Origin: a virus
Virus record (IMG/VR): IMGVR_UViG_3300032086_003275
Coordinates: 1-22,717 of that record
Reading direction: 5' to 3' (one strand)
Length of the DNA: 22,717 nt
The notes beneath the pieces are model-generated. The model made no database searches. It saw only the letters and a list, made by a program, of their open reading frames with translations, and was not told the origin of the DNA. How positions within the stretch are numbered: the stretch's first letter is position 1; each line of letters starts with the position of its first letter. This document shows, piece after piece, positions 1 to 7,971 of the stretch. The position numbers and the translations under genes were made by a program.

Positions 1-1839
1 GGCATAATTGGTATGGATACCGAGCGCTCACCCGAAGAACTGGCAGAGTTGGAAATGATACGGCGTAGTAGTCCTGACTCTGCTTACAAGATTGGCGAGT
101 TTGCTGGAAAGATGGTTCCATCTGTTGCTCTTGGTGGCGGTATTGGTGCGGCCACTAGAGGTCTCGGAGCGATTGGTCAGGGCGCAGCTCAGGTCGTCGG
201 AGGGGCGGCGGAAGGCGCGGCAATGGCCGAAGGTGAGGGCGAATCACCACTTGCTGGTGCTGCACTTGGTGCTATTGGTGCTGGTATTGGCAGTACTGCC
301 GTACCTGCACTGCAAGCAGGAGCACGACAGGCTCGCAGGGCTGGCAGAGGTATATCACGATCCTTTCGAGATGCCACTAAGCCACATATCGACGCTAACA
401 CGGGACAAGCAACACCAGAGTTAACGCAAGCGTTAGAGGCAGAGGGTTTGTCGGTCGGCGATCTGTCTCCTGAAACAATGCAGGGCTTAACCCGCATATC
501 TTCCAGCTCTTTACCTCCTGAGCAGGCGGCTCGTTATGCTCTATTTGAGTCTCAGGGTGTCACCCCCACTAGGGCGCAGATTACGAGAGATATTGACGAT
601 GCCCTTAACGAGGCTGAGCTATCAAAAGTCAATTCTGGACTTACTGGCAGGCTAGACGAACAAAGCGAAACCATACAGAACGCTTTCAATCAACGAATCA
701 AGGATATGGGAGGCTCTCGACGTGAGGACGCCTATGTTCATGACGTAGTTACAGCTCGTAATGATATGCTTAGGGATGCCACCAAGGCGGCCTATAGGGA
801 AGCGGCGGAAGATGCAGCCCAACAGGGGGTTAGCGTTAGGCCTGATAATTTGCTGGAAGAGATAAAGAAAGCATCTGGATACAGCAAAGATCGACGTGCG
901 ACGGCAGAGAGCATAAAGCAGGAGCTGGAAGGTTTAGGTATCCTCAATAAGGACGGCGAAATTTCTGGCAGAATCCGCGCCGACTATGCTGAGACTCTGC
1001 GCCAGACCATGAATCAGTTCATGAAAGAGAACTACCAAGAGGGAGCCAAAATACAAAACCCTGTTACTCAGGCATTAATCAAGGCTTATGATGATGACCT
1101 ATCTCGAGACATGAACACGGAAGCCTACAAAATTGCTCGCTCCAATGCCAAAAAGCATTTTGACGCCATGAAAGCCTTCACTAGAACCACTGGTAAAGAG
1201 AAGAAAAAGAGCTTGGTATCTGAGATATTGGATGACAAAATATCGCCAGACGAGCTTATCAACAAAGCTGTATTTAGCAAGTCATACGATGACACACAGT
1301 TGAAGTCATTAAGGGAATTTATGGAAGGACAGGGGCAGGCTGGGAAAGAGGCTTTCGACTCCCTTAGGGCTGACGCACTACAGGAGTTGTTCGATAAATC
1401 ATCTCTTGTAAACAAGACAACTGGCGAGTTTAGTCGTTTGAGCGCCAACAAATTTAGTCGCAACCTAAAACAGATCGGGGACAGAAAACTCAAAGAGCTG
1501 TTTACGCCGGAAGAAGTTAAATTCCTGAAGCAAAATGCTCGATTGCTAGAGAAATTCAATATGCCTTCTGGTGTTGGTCGTGGTCTTGGTGGTGTATCGA
1601 ACACCATTAAGGCATTAGAAAACATGGCCAGAAAGGCGGCAGGGACGGCAGGGGATTACACGGCAGAGCTTGGCAGGCTGGTAAGATCTTCGAATGAGGA
1701 CAAACTGGCACTAAGCGTTGCTTTGCGTGACCTGTCTGGCTCTCAAGACAAGATCACTAGTAAGGTTAGGCCAGTTGCTAAAGGTGTTGGGTCTGGTGCT
1801 GGCGCTGTAGCGGCTCAGTCTGTTCAACAAAGAGATTAA
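1..1839 (+). CDS. Phage DNA ejection (internal virion) protein, 5' partial
   Basis: Likely a P22 gp16/gp20-type ejection protein, packaged in the head and delivered into the host with the DNA. From the first ATG at 13 there are 608 codons, but the frame is open to base 1 and no ribosome site precedes that ATG, so the true start probably lies left of the window. Visible parts are a Gly/Ala-rich stretch at about residues 31-105 (glycine-zipper-like, suited to membrane insertion), then a long charged, mostly helical body with GARQARRAGR near 103-112. P22 ejection proteins share this design of a Gly/Ala-rich N-terminus and helical remainder. The C-terminus is again Gly/Ala/Val-rich. Its stop overlaps that of the opposing gene at 1836. 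The downstream antirepressor and tailspike support the assignment. There is no catalytic motif, and the family call rests on composition and context. Confidence 0.7.
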   Translation, partial: GIIGMDTERSPEELAELEMIRRSSPDSAYKIGEFAGKMVPSVALGGGIGAATRGLGAIGQGAAQVVGGAAEGAAMAEGEGESPLAGAALGAIGAGIGSTAVPALQAGARQARRAGRGISRSFRDATKPHIDANTGQATPELTQALEAEGLSVGDLSPETMQGLTRISSSSLPPEQAARYALFESQGVTPTRAQITRDIDDALNEAELSKVNSGLTGRLDEQSETIQNAFNQRIKDMGGSRREDAYVHDVVTARNDMLRDATKAAYREAAEDAAQQGVSVRPDNLLEEIKKASGYSKDRRATAESIKQELEGLGILNKDGEISGRIRADYAETLRQTMNQFMKENYQEGAKIQNPVTQALIKAYDDDLSRDMNTEAYKIARSNAKKHFDAMKAFTRTTGKEKKKSLVSEILDDKISPDELINKAVFSKSYDDTQLKSLREFMEGQGQAGKEAFDSLRADALQELFDKSSLVNKTTGEFSRLSANKFSRNLKQIGDRKLKELFTPEEVKFLKQNARLLEKFNMPSGVGRGLGGVSNTIKALENMARKAAGTAGDYTAELGRLVRSSNEDKLALSVALRDLSGSQDKITSKVRPVAKGVGSGAGAVAAQSVQQRD

Positions 1840-2318
1840 TCTATCCTCTCGCACTTTCCTCTGGCTATGTATTCCGATGCATGGCCATTCTTTTTGTTTG
1901 ATCTCCATGCTGTCCCAAAGCTTGCCAGCATAAATTTGCCTGTCTCTTTATCCATCATAAAGCTGGATATTGGCGAAGAGTAAGATGACGCCTTGCAGTA
2001 AACCGAGTGTTCTTCAAGCTTGCACAAAGTGCTCCTATACATCCCAACTCTTTCCCCCATTTCAACAACCTCATGCGTGTATTCAGGAGGATCGATTTCG
2101 TACCCCTTTACCTCCTTAATAATGTACTTCGACTGGCTAAACCTTTTGTATTCAGCGCCGCCGCTTGATTTGGGATCGAAGCCAGTTGTCATATCTGTCA
2201 CGCACAAATAAGTCTCTGCGCTTGCTTCTTCCGCCATTGCAGTAAGTGCTACGCCAACTACCGCAGAGACAGCCAGATATAGAACTGCGCCAGCATTAGA
2301 ACCTAATAAGCTTTTCAT
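1836..2318 (-). CDS. Putative secreted/periplasmic protein of unknown function
   Basis: 160 aa. The N-terminus is a good export signal: a short basic start, a hydrophobic core at about residues 10-28 and a possible signal peptidase site after EEASA (residue 34). The mature part has four cysteines (39, 99, 108, 156), enough for two disulfides in the periplasm. A GAGGG ribosome site lies 8 nt before the ATG. The gene faces the ejection-protein gene and their stop codons overlap; it sits downstream of the antirepressor on the same strand. In P22 the matching interval holds the superinfection-exclusion gene sieA, so a host-surface or exclusion role is a reasonable guess, but no sequence similarity to SieA is evident to me. 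It could equally be a lysogenic-conversion protein. Function not recognised. Confidence 0.7.
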   Translation of the reverse strand: MKSLLGSNAGAVLYLAVSAVVGVALTAMAEEASAETYLCVTDMTTGFDPKSSGGAEYKRFSQSKYIIKEVKGYEIDPPEYTHEVVEMGERVGMYRSTLCKLEEHSVYCKASSYSSPISSFMMDKETGKFMLASFGTAWRSNKKNGHASEYIARGKCERID

Positions 2319-2342
2319 GTCTAAACCCTCGATTTGTTTATA

Positions 2343-2360
2343 TTTGAATGATCGTTCAAA
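2343..2360. promoter_or_regulatory. Near-perfect palindrome, candidate operator
   Basis: An 18-bp inverted repeat, TTTGAA-N-GATC-N-TTCAAA, lies about 25 bp upstream of the start codon of the secreted-protein gene at 2318. A TATAAA-like -10 lies between it and the ATG on the minus strand. The position would suit an operator for a dimeric repressor. No binding protein is known. Confidence 0.35.
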
Positions 2361-2369
2361 TTAACTATA

Positions 2370-2387
2370 GCCCCTCGACTGAGGGGC
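2370..2387 (-). terminator. Hairpin after the antirepressor gene
   Basis: A 7-bp GC-rich stem (GCCCCTC / GAGGGGC) with a 4-nt loop begins 9 nt after the antirepressor stop codon. On the minus strand it is followed by TATAGTTAAT rather than a clean T-run, so it may terminate weakly or attenuate read-through into the secreted-protein gene. Confidence 0.45.
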
Positions 2388-2395
2388 GTGTTGGT

Positions 2396-3157
2396 TTAGA
2401 TGCCTATTTTTTCGAGAAGCTCTTTTGACGTATCAACGTACCATAAAGGTGTTGTTTCTCTCTCATTTTTTGGGTTTGGAACATTTTTTCCGAACTCTAG
2501 CCCCTTGTCTGTTACAGACTTAAACTTCTTAACCTTGTCGCCAGTAGATGGCCGTTCCTTCTCTTCCAGCAACCCCTCAGCCATTAGCAGTTTGTTTGCC
2601 GCTATAGCACTGATTCCTACGTCGTTGTCATCAAGGATGCGCTTTATAGCTTTGGCGGGTCGATTGTCTTCCGACTCCGAATAGTTGGGCAGGAAGCTAG
2701 AATCTACGCCGTTAGATTGGCATAGCCTATGAATTACACCAATCTTCCCCGACTCTGACAGATTTAAGGTTCTCATAGCCATTTCGGCAAAAGTAGCCTG
2801 AACCTCATGTTTGGCAACGCATGAAGACTCCAAGCTGTATGATCCAGTCTTTCGTATAGACGGAAGAACTTCGCTAGTAACCCAATCTGAAAACGGTTCA
2901 GCCTTTGGTTTATCGGAGCGAAGCACAACCTTGTAAAAACCTGACTCAGACACGATAGTCGTATTTGGGTTGCCGCGATTACCGTCGTTTAGGGCTACGG
3001 TATTCTTTTCGTTATTTTTCAGGCGGGTTGCTACGTGGCGAGAGTTTTCAATCCCCAGAACATCGCAGATGTCTTTAAGTACAAACCAGATGGAGCCATC
3101 TTCATGTTGAACGGTACGGACTTTTTGAGAATTGAAATTAAAAGGGTTGATATTCAT
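2396..3157 (-). CDS. Phage antirepressor with BRO-N domain
   Basis: 253 aa from the chosen ATG at 3157. The N-terminal ~100 residues are a BRO-N domain: FNFNSQKVRTV, then WFVLKDICDVLGI, ESGFYKVVLRS and the SDWVTSEVLPSIRKTGSY block. BRO-N antirepressors bind DNA or repressor proteins and inactivate the prophage repressor. The C-terminal half (about 150-253) resembles the Lys-rich C-terminal module of phage antirepressors that ends near a LLEKIG-like motif. The frame is open 28 codons further upstream to an ATG at 3241, but the extra segment does not resemble the family, and BRO-N proteins usually start just before FNFN. The gene lies divergent to the tailspike gene, as in the P22 immunity-I/gene 9 region. 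Strong for family, weaker for start because neither start has a clear Shine-Dalgarno. Confidence 0.85.
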   Translation of the reverse strand: MNINPFNFNSQKVRTVQHEDGSIWFVLKDICDVLGIENSRHVATRLKNNEKNTVALNDGNRGNPNTTIVSESGFYKVVLRSDKPKAEPFSDWVTSEVLPSIRKTGSYSLESSCVAKHEVQATFAEMAMRTLNLSESGKIGVIHRLCQSNGVDSSFLPNYSESEDNRPAKAIKRILDDNDVGISAIAANKLLMAEGLLEEKERPSTGDKVKKFKSVTDKGLEFGKNVPNPKNERETTPLWYVDTSKELLEKIGI

Positions 3158-3298
3158 TAGAGTTTTACCAAGTGTTATGGTGGGGCTACTCGGGTGGAAG
3201 ATGAGCGGCGTAATTCGCCCAAACCTTTCGCCCCATAACAAGTATTACGCTCGGTACTGCACTTTGTTGCTTAGCTTCCACACTTTGCAACTGACTTA

Positions 3299-3322
3299 AA
3301 CAATAGTATGTATTATATTGTT
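3299..3322. promoter_or_regulatory. Inverted repeat overlapping a possible antirepressor promoter
   Basis: Arms AACAATA and TATTGTT are separated by 10 bp. On the minus strand TTGATT, 17 nt and TATTGT overlap this repeat and could be a weak sigma-70 promoter for the antirepressor. A repressor bound to the repeat would block it. The remaining part of the 3242-3463 gap shows only the tailspike ribosome site (AAGGT, 8 nt before the ATG) and a TAAAAT at 3428-3433. Confidence 0.3.
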
Positions 3323-3463
3323 AATCAAGGAATAATAGCTATTTCTTTGGGTTTTCGACCTGTTTAGTCCTTGTATTGCCCTAAGAAGTACAGTTCAGTA
3401 GTTTCACGGGAAGACATAGTTCCATGATAAAATGCCTGAAACCAAAACAAAAAGGTATAAGCA

Positions 3464-5728
3464 ATGGCCAATCTAGTTGAGCTGGGCATCCAGTATTTTA
3501 ATGATCCTGTTCGGGGTAGACCCATTTATCGTGGCTACATCTATGTAGGCGAGCCTGACACCGATCCAGAGGACATTCCGAACAATCTCAAGGACATATC
3601 AGTAATCACGGCGGACGGCACTACGCTTGCTGTATCCCAGCCGCTCAGAACCAATACGGGTGGCAACCCCACTTACAATGGTGAGCCTGTCGGAATAGTT
3701 ACCGACGGAGCCTATTCGTTGTTGGTGCAGGACTCGGCACAGAGAGATAAGTTCTATGTCAGGAATAACACCCAAATAAATAACTCCCTTACTCTTGGGG
3801 ATATATCAACCAACGGCATATATGCGTGGCAGTCTACTCTTGAATACCAGATGGGTTCTTATTCGATAGGTTCCGATAGAATTGTATATGAGTCAATCTC
3901 TAGCTCTAATACCGGTAATGATCCGGCGAATGATGGCGGCTCGAACTGGGTTGTATGGCAACCTCAGGATAAGGTTCAGAACGTCGCCGCATTGAGGCTA
4001 ACAGAGCCGCGCACGGATGGCGAGACAGTGACTGTTATAGAGCACACCTATGGTGGCATAGGTGGCGGCAGATTCCAGTATGACGCATCAGACAACTCAA
4101 CTCCCGATGACAACGGTGTAACTTTTGTAACCTCTGGTGGCGCCAGATGGAAAAGACAAGATGCGCCTACTCACATAACCCCATCAATGTTTGGTGCGTA
4201 CACAGACGAAACCAATGGATCGGCTACAACCACGGCGCTTAACAACTGGTTCGATTACTGTAACGTTAATGGTGGAGGATGCGTGGACATAGATGCATTC
4301 TATTTGTTTGATTCCACAATAGATAAGACAGTGCTAGGAACAAGTTCAATTGACTATGACATGAATACCGCAACATTTGTTCCTTCTGCCGACTTTAAGC
4401 CGTTCGAACTTACCCTGTCTGGAACCGCAGCCAGAAATCCGAGGAAGGTTTTTAGGGGGTGGCGCGTAAATGTTAAGAACATCTCAACTCTAGAAACCGC
4501 TGTATGGACGCTCAACAACTGCACTACTTTCTCGTTTTTCGGGTCTAGTATGTACAACGATGAGGTTAGCACTGGAGCCGCGAACGGTCATGCCGTGTGC
4601 TGGATGTTTGATTGTGTTAATGCAGCAGACTCAAATTGGTCTGAAAACATGCACTTCTATGATACATATGCCCATACACCAAGACGAGTATTCAATTTCC
4701 GACGTACTGCTGGCGGAGTCGCCCCAAAGAACAGCTTCGCCCGAACCATTATCAAAGACCTGTTTGTGGCAACGGGGGAGACTGGAGGTCAAAAGCCAGA
4801 CTATTTGATTGCTGTTGCGTCCGATGTGGCCGTGTATGACTCCAAAATAGATGGGGTGTATGGTAACAACGAGGGGGATGCAACATGTTTCTTCTGGAAT
4901 GGTGATGGCCAGAACACAACCTGCTCCGGTGTCCGCATAGAATCGGGTGGAGGTTTTTTATGTGACCTTGGGTCGGGGGGGACTAGAAAGCCTAGATTCT
5001 TGGACATAGAAGATAACTTTGGGTTTGGGGACGGGTTGTTCAAGGGAAGTTACGACAATATCGACGGTATCGTCGGCGTTGGAATGTACCCTTTTGCTAA
5101 AACTCCGTCCGTATTTTTGGATGATTTTAAATACCTCAAGTCGGGAACAGCTACCTCTGCGGCAGCGTCTGTTCTTACTGATTCGACGGCATCATTCCCA
5201 GTGACTGGTGATGGATTGGTGGGTAGCACAGTAACTAATGTTAGTGACGGATCTAGCGGAACCATTACGGCCAACACGGCCACGACCGTAGATGCTGTTT
5301 TATCGGGCGGCGGGTCTAACACTTGGTCAGTGTCTGACATATATCTAATTGATAAGTTTGTGGTGGATACTCCCAGTATCTCAGGAACTAATGGGCGCGC
5401 CCATTTCGGGGTTATTGAGGATTGCGTAAAAGATCAATGGTATGAATTTCCTTACGCTAGAGCTAGGGGTGCATATCTAATAAATATTGCCGGAACACCT
5501 AACGACACTCCGGCGTATGTTTATGCTATGGCGGATGACTCTGTGTCTAACGGGTCTTCTTCATTCTCTGCTCTCACTTCTGCTGTTCCAGCTAGCGGGG
5601 AAACGATTGAGGTTAGGTGGCCGTCAGGATCTTCTGCACCTGAGTTCAGGTGGACTTCAGGGGCTAGAACAGATCCTTTATCAATATCATTCTCCTATAT
5701 CGGTACAGATGACGGATTCAGAGGTTAG
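3464..5728 (+). CDS. Tailspike with P22-type head-binding N-terminus
   Basis: 754 aa receptor-binding and probably polysaccharide-degrading spike at the tail tip. Residues 1-110 match the P22 tailspike head-binding pattern: RPIYRGYIYVGEPDTDP, then VSQPLRTNTGGNPTYNGEPV and a VQD-x-F-YVRN ending. Residues about 115-168 form a small Trp/Tyr-rich module (AWQS, MGSYSIGSDRIVYES, WVVW). From about 235 (ITPSMFGAYTDET) the sequence looks like the start of a right-handed parallel beta-helix, common in pectin-lyase-type spikes. Residues about 559-630 form a Gly/Ser/Thr-rich module (DSTASFPV, VTNVSDGSSGTI) also seen in other phage structural proteins. Catalytic residues cannot be assigned by eye. The start has AAGGT 8 nt upstream. 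The stop overlaps that of the opposing gene at 5725. Confidence 0.88.
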   Translation: MANLVELGIQYFNDPVRGRPIYRGYIYVGEPDTDPEDIPNNLKDISVITADGTTLAVSQPLRTNTGGNPTYNGEPVGIVTDGAYSLLVQDSAQRDKFYVRNNTQINNSLTLGDISTNGIYAWQSTLEYQMGSYSIGSDRIVYESISSSNTGNDPANDGGSNWVVWQPQDKVQNVAALRLTEPRTDGETVTVIEHTYGGIGGGRFQYDASDNSTPDDNGVTFVTSGGARWKRQDAPTHITPSMFGAYTDETNGSATTTALNNWFDYCNVNGGGCVDIDAFYLFDSTIDKTVLGTSSIDYDMNTATFVPSADFKPFELTLSGTAARNPRKVFRGWRVNVKNISTLETAVWTLNNCTTFSFFGSSMYNDEVSTGAANGHAVCWMFDCVNAADSNWSENMHFYDTYAHTPRRVFNFRRTAGGVAPKNSFARTIIKDLFVATGETGGQKPDYLIAVASDVAVYDSKIDGVYGNNEGDATCFFWNGDGQNTTCSGVRIESGGGFLCDLGSGGTRKPRFLDIEDNFGFGDGLFKGSYDNIDGIVGVGMYPFAKTPSVFLDDFKYLKSGTATSAAASVLTDSTASFPVTGDGLVGSTVTNVSDGSSGTITANTATTVDAVLSGGGSNTWSVSDIYLIDKFVVDTPSISGTNGRAHFGVIEDCVKDQWYEFPYARARGAYLINIAGTPNDTPAYVYAMADDSVSNGSSSFSALTSAVPASGETIEVRWPSGSSAPEFRWTSGARTDPLSISFSYIGTDDGFRG

Positions 5729-6297
5729 AACAGCGTGTAAGTGAAAGAGTTGCCGTAACGTTCGGCGCTCTTTTGCGCTATAGCAAACAGTACCGCCATA
5801 TCCTCCTTGGCGATTATCTGGCATCCTGCCGACCAGTTTCGGCTTTTCCCGTCGTGTATGTTTATCCCGAAATACCCACTTTGCATCTTCCCGCCAATAT
5901 CTATTACTCCATCCAAGTTTTTATCTCTCCATACGTCTACAGGAGCCCCAGTCTGTATTAGTGCGTTTCGGCCTTTGTGTTTTCCTATTTGATGGCTACC
6001 CCTGTATTGCCCTTCTTTAAGTATTGCGCACCCGCTGGGGTTAACTGGACTTTCTAGGTACTTTATTGCTGGAATGGTGCAAGCATCAAAGAACAGGGAA
6101 ATAGGGCATCCGCTGTCATCAATAAAGCAGACGCCGAGCTTTTCGTTAAGTTTTGAATCTTGTTGCGACAATTCAAGATCTCGAATGCCAAAAACGTTAA
6201 TACTCCATTTTTTTTCGAAAAATTTATGGCCTTTACTTCGGTATAGGTCTTTAATGTCATTGTACATAAAATAAATATCCACTTTTTTTAAACACAC
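5725..6297 (-). CDS. Putative peptidoglycan-active enzyme with YkuD-like HxnSAGC motif
   Basis: 190 aa from a GTG start at 6297, chosen because AAGG lies 7 nt upstream; an ATG at 6267 has only a distant, weak ribosome site. The conserved core is YRGSHQIGKHKG (about 98-109), a Trp-Arg-Asp-x-Asn-x-Asp-Gly turn (123-130), GINIH at 144-148, then WSAGCQ ending at 160, and a terminal GNSFTYTL. His148 and Cys159 in an H...S-x-G-C arrangement recall the active site of YkuD-type L,D-transpeptidases, though with a shorter spacing. I recall related WSAGCQ proteins from other phages, without a firm function. No lysozyme, amidase or peptidase is visible elsewhere in the window, so it is the best endolysin candidate here; that is inference. 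No signal peptide or membrane segment is seen. Confidence 0.6.
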   Translation of the reverse strand: MCLKKVDIYFMYNDIKDLYRSKGHKFFEKKWSINVFGIRDLELSQQDSKLNEKLGVCFIDDSGCPISLFFDACTIPAIKYLESPVNPSGCAILKEGQYRGSHQIGKHKGRNALIQTGAPVDVWRDKNLDGVIDIGGKMQSGYFGINIHDGKSRNWSAGCQIIAKEDMAVLFAIAQKSAERYGNSFTYTLF

Positions 6298-6311
6298 ATA
6301 GGAACCTTAGC

Positions 6312-6524
6312 ATGACAGGACGATATGACAAGTTATCAATCTGGCGATCTAAAGACAATGTGGTCTGGTATGTGTACGAAACAGAAAGGCGCCAAGGTAT
6401 AAGTAAGGTCAGAATAACTAATGGCTGGCGCACAAAGGCGCTTATGGCTGGCGATTTAAGGAAGGAATATAAGCATATTGGTTACTCCGACTGCATCCCT
6501 TCATTTAATCTAGAGCGAGTATAG
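6312..6524 (+). CDS. Small protein of unknown function
   Basis: 70 aa, starting 15 nt from the divergent GTG at 6297. GGAA lies 7 nt before the ATG, inside the same short segment that supplies the ribosome site of the opposite gene. The protein is basic and rich in aromatic residues (WRSKDNVVWYVYETERR) with a later WRTKALMAGDLRKEY. It is first of four same-strand genes with 2-nt gaps or overlaps, so they probably form one transcript. Function not recognised. Confidence 0.6.
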   Translation: MTGRYDKLSIWRSKDNVVWYVYETERRQGISKVRITNGWRTKALMAGDLRKEYKHIGYSDCIPSFNLERV

Positions 6525-6526
6525 CC

Positions 6527-6913
6527 GTGACAAAAAAAATAAGCCAAAAGGCTAGAGCTAGATTAATGCGGTACATTAATGGATTGAGGTTTAACTTTAC
6601 AGTTGATAACGAGGCTCTTGGAGGCGAATTTCACTCATACAGCCTTTCCCACAAGAATCCATTTGTTGATCCAGCATCATTTAAACCTCTTGGTAATTGG
6701 CTTTTTGATACGCCGATGCGGTGGCACGCAACAGTTGTGTGTGACGCCTCAAAAGAGGATGAGGTGGTCTACGAGGTAGATATACAGGACTATATTAAAG
6801 GTAGTGACCTAACGGCAGCGGTCAACGAAGTTATGGAAGATGGCGCCGTAGATCATGATTTGGTTTTAAATTACAAAATTTGTTTCGAGTGTCGAGGATT
6901 TAAAAAATGTTGA
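6527..6913 (+). CDS. Hypothetical protein
   Basis: 128 aa from a GTG two bases after the preceding stop. The ribosome site is poor (GAG 11 nt upstream), so translation may depend on coupling; an ATG at 6566 is the alternative. It has a basic N-terminus (KKISQKARARLMRYI), a middle with RWHATVVCDASKEDEVVYEVD, and ends with CFECRGFKKC, a pair of C-x-n-C that could bind metal. Its last codons overlap the next start. No family recognised. Confidence 0.6.
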   Translation: MTKKISQKARARLMRYINGLRFNFTVDNEALGGEFHSYSLSHKNPFVDPASFKPLGNWLFDTPMRWHATVVCDASKEDEVVYEVDIQDYIKGSDLTAAVNEVMEDGAVDHDLVLNYKICFECRGFKKC

Positions 6914-7206
6914 TAGGTATTTTCAAGAGTGACGAAGAATGGAGTTATAGTTATGAAGATGGGTGCCCATATATTCTCGAGGAGGACTATAATCCAGAAG
7001 ACTGGGAGCTTGTTACTAAAGCTAAGAAATTTAAGCGCCTAAAGACTGTAAATTGCTTTATTGATAGAGGTGATATTATTGAGTGTGCAGTACTCGACAG
7101 TCTCCCCGACTATGATGGAAAGGTAATAATTTTTGTAAATCCAATCGTTGGCGGAAAATGCTTGGTTGTGTGGAATTATCACCCAGAAAATTGGGAGGAA
7201 ATGTAA
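6907..7206 (+). CDS. Small acidic protein with W-E-terminated modules
   Basis: 99 aa, overlapping the previous gene by 7 nt (ATG inside AAAAATGTTGA). The sequence has two short units, the first ending DWELV (about residue 36) and the second reading CFIDRGDIIEC...VIIFVN...ENWEEM. The second unit resembles the N-terminus of the next protein (KGGIYEC...VVYVN...DWELV), so both probably carry the same small beta-barrel-like module. Acidic overall. Function not recognised; a role in phage takeover is possible but not shown. Confidence 0.65.
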   Translation: MLIGIFKSDEEWSYSYEDGCPYILEEDYNPEDWELVTKAKKFKRLKTVNCFIDRGDIIECAVLDSLPDYDGKVIIFVNPIVGGKCLVVWNYHPENWEEM

Positions 7207-7971
7207 GTGACAATGAAATACAGGTGTCTTAACGACAGCATAGCATGGTTTAACAAGGGCGGCATATATGAGTGCGTGACATATGACGAGTCTAGCAACA
7301 TGAATGGATTGGTGGATGGTGACGGTAGCGTTGTTTATGTTAATCTTGGCAGCAATGATTGGGAGCTGGTGGAGGATGATGAGATTTTAGGCATGTTTAT
7401 ATTTAAGGATCATGGTTTCAGTGGTAAATTCGTTAGTCAAAAATATGAAATAGGCAGGAAGGACGAAGACGGCAAACTTTTTGTTTTTTGCCAGAAAAAA
7501 AAGGAATTTACGCCATCTAATGACTGTTATTTTCACGGCAAGATTGAACTCCGGTTAATGAAGAACAGCAAGACTGGCGGCGTTTTTCGGGCTGCTTACT
7601 CTTATAATGACGAGGATGGATGCCACGAAATAGTTTATGTATCGGAAAGCGAAGAGCATGGACTAGCCATAGGAATTGACTCAGACCACGAGTCATGGGA
7701 ATACTTGGATAGCACCTCTGTAGACCTTAATGATACTGACGGTGACGATAATGTTAACCACCCTAGCCATTACACGAGTCACCCGAGTGGCGTGGAGTGC
7801 ATCCAGATAACCGAGCACATGGGTTTTTGTTTGGGTAACGCGATGAAGTACATTTGGAGAGCAGACTTAAAGGGCAAGGACATCGAGGATTTAAAAAAAG
7901 CAGCTTGGTATATTAATCGAGAAATCGAAAAGCGCCTCAAACAAGAGACGCCACAAGATCCTCAAGGATAG
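7207..7971 (+). CDS. DUF3310-like protein with N-terminal repeated modules
   Basis: 254 aa from GTG at 7207, chosen because GGAGG ends 8 nt before it; the ATG at 7213 would be too far. Residues about 7-55 form a KGGIYEC...VYVN...DWELV module, and a looser second copy ends SWEYL near residue 168. The C-terminal ~60 residues, beginning VNHPSHY and containing GVECIQITEHM, GNAMKYIWRADLKG and DLKKAAWYINREI, are a textbook DUF3310 domain. Small DUF3310 proteins are common in phages, and some are related to T7 gp1.7 nucleotide kinase, so a nucleotide-metabolism role is possible. The extra N-terminal modules are unusual, since DUF3310 is often a short stand-alone protein. The gene end overlaps the opposing gene by 35 nt. 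Confidence 0.85.
   Translation: MTMKYRCLNDSIAWFNKGGIYECVTYDESSNMNGLVDGDGSVVYVNLGSNDWELVEDDEILGMFIFKDHGFSGKFVSQKYEIGRKDEDGKLFVFCQKKKEFTPSNDCYFHGKIELRLMKNSKTGGVFRAAYSYNDEDGCHEIVYVSESEEHGLAIGIDSDHESWEYLDSTSVDLNDTDGDDNVNHPSHYTSHPSGVECIQITEHMGFCLGNAMKYIWRADLKGKDIEDLKKAAWYINREIEKRLKQETPQDPQG

Noticed and set aside
1125-1625. 166-aa - strand frame inside the ejection-protein gene
   Set aside because: Ser/Leu/Phe-rich antisense shadow of a helical, charged gene.
3158-3241. 28-codon upstream extension of the antirepressor
   Set aside because: Does not resemble BRO-N proteins and has no ribosome site.
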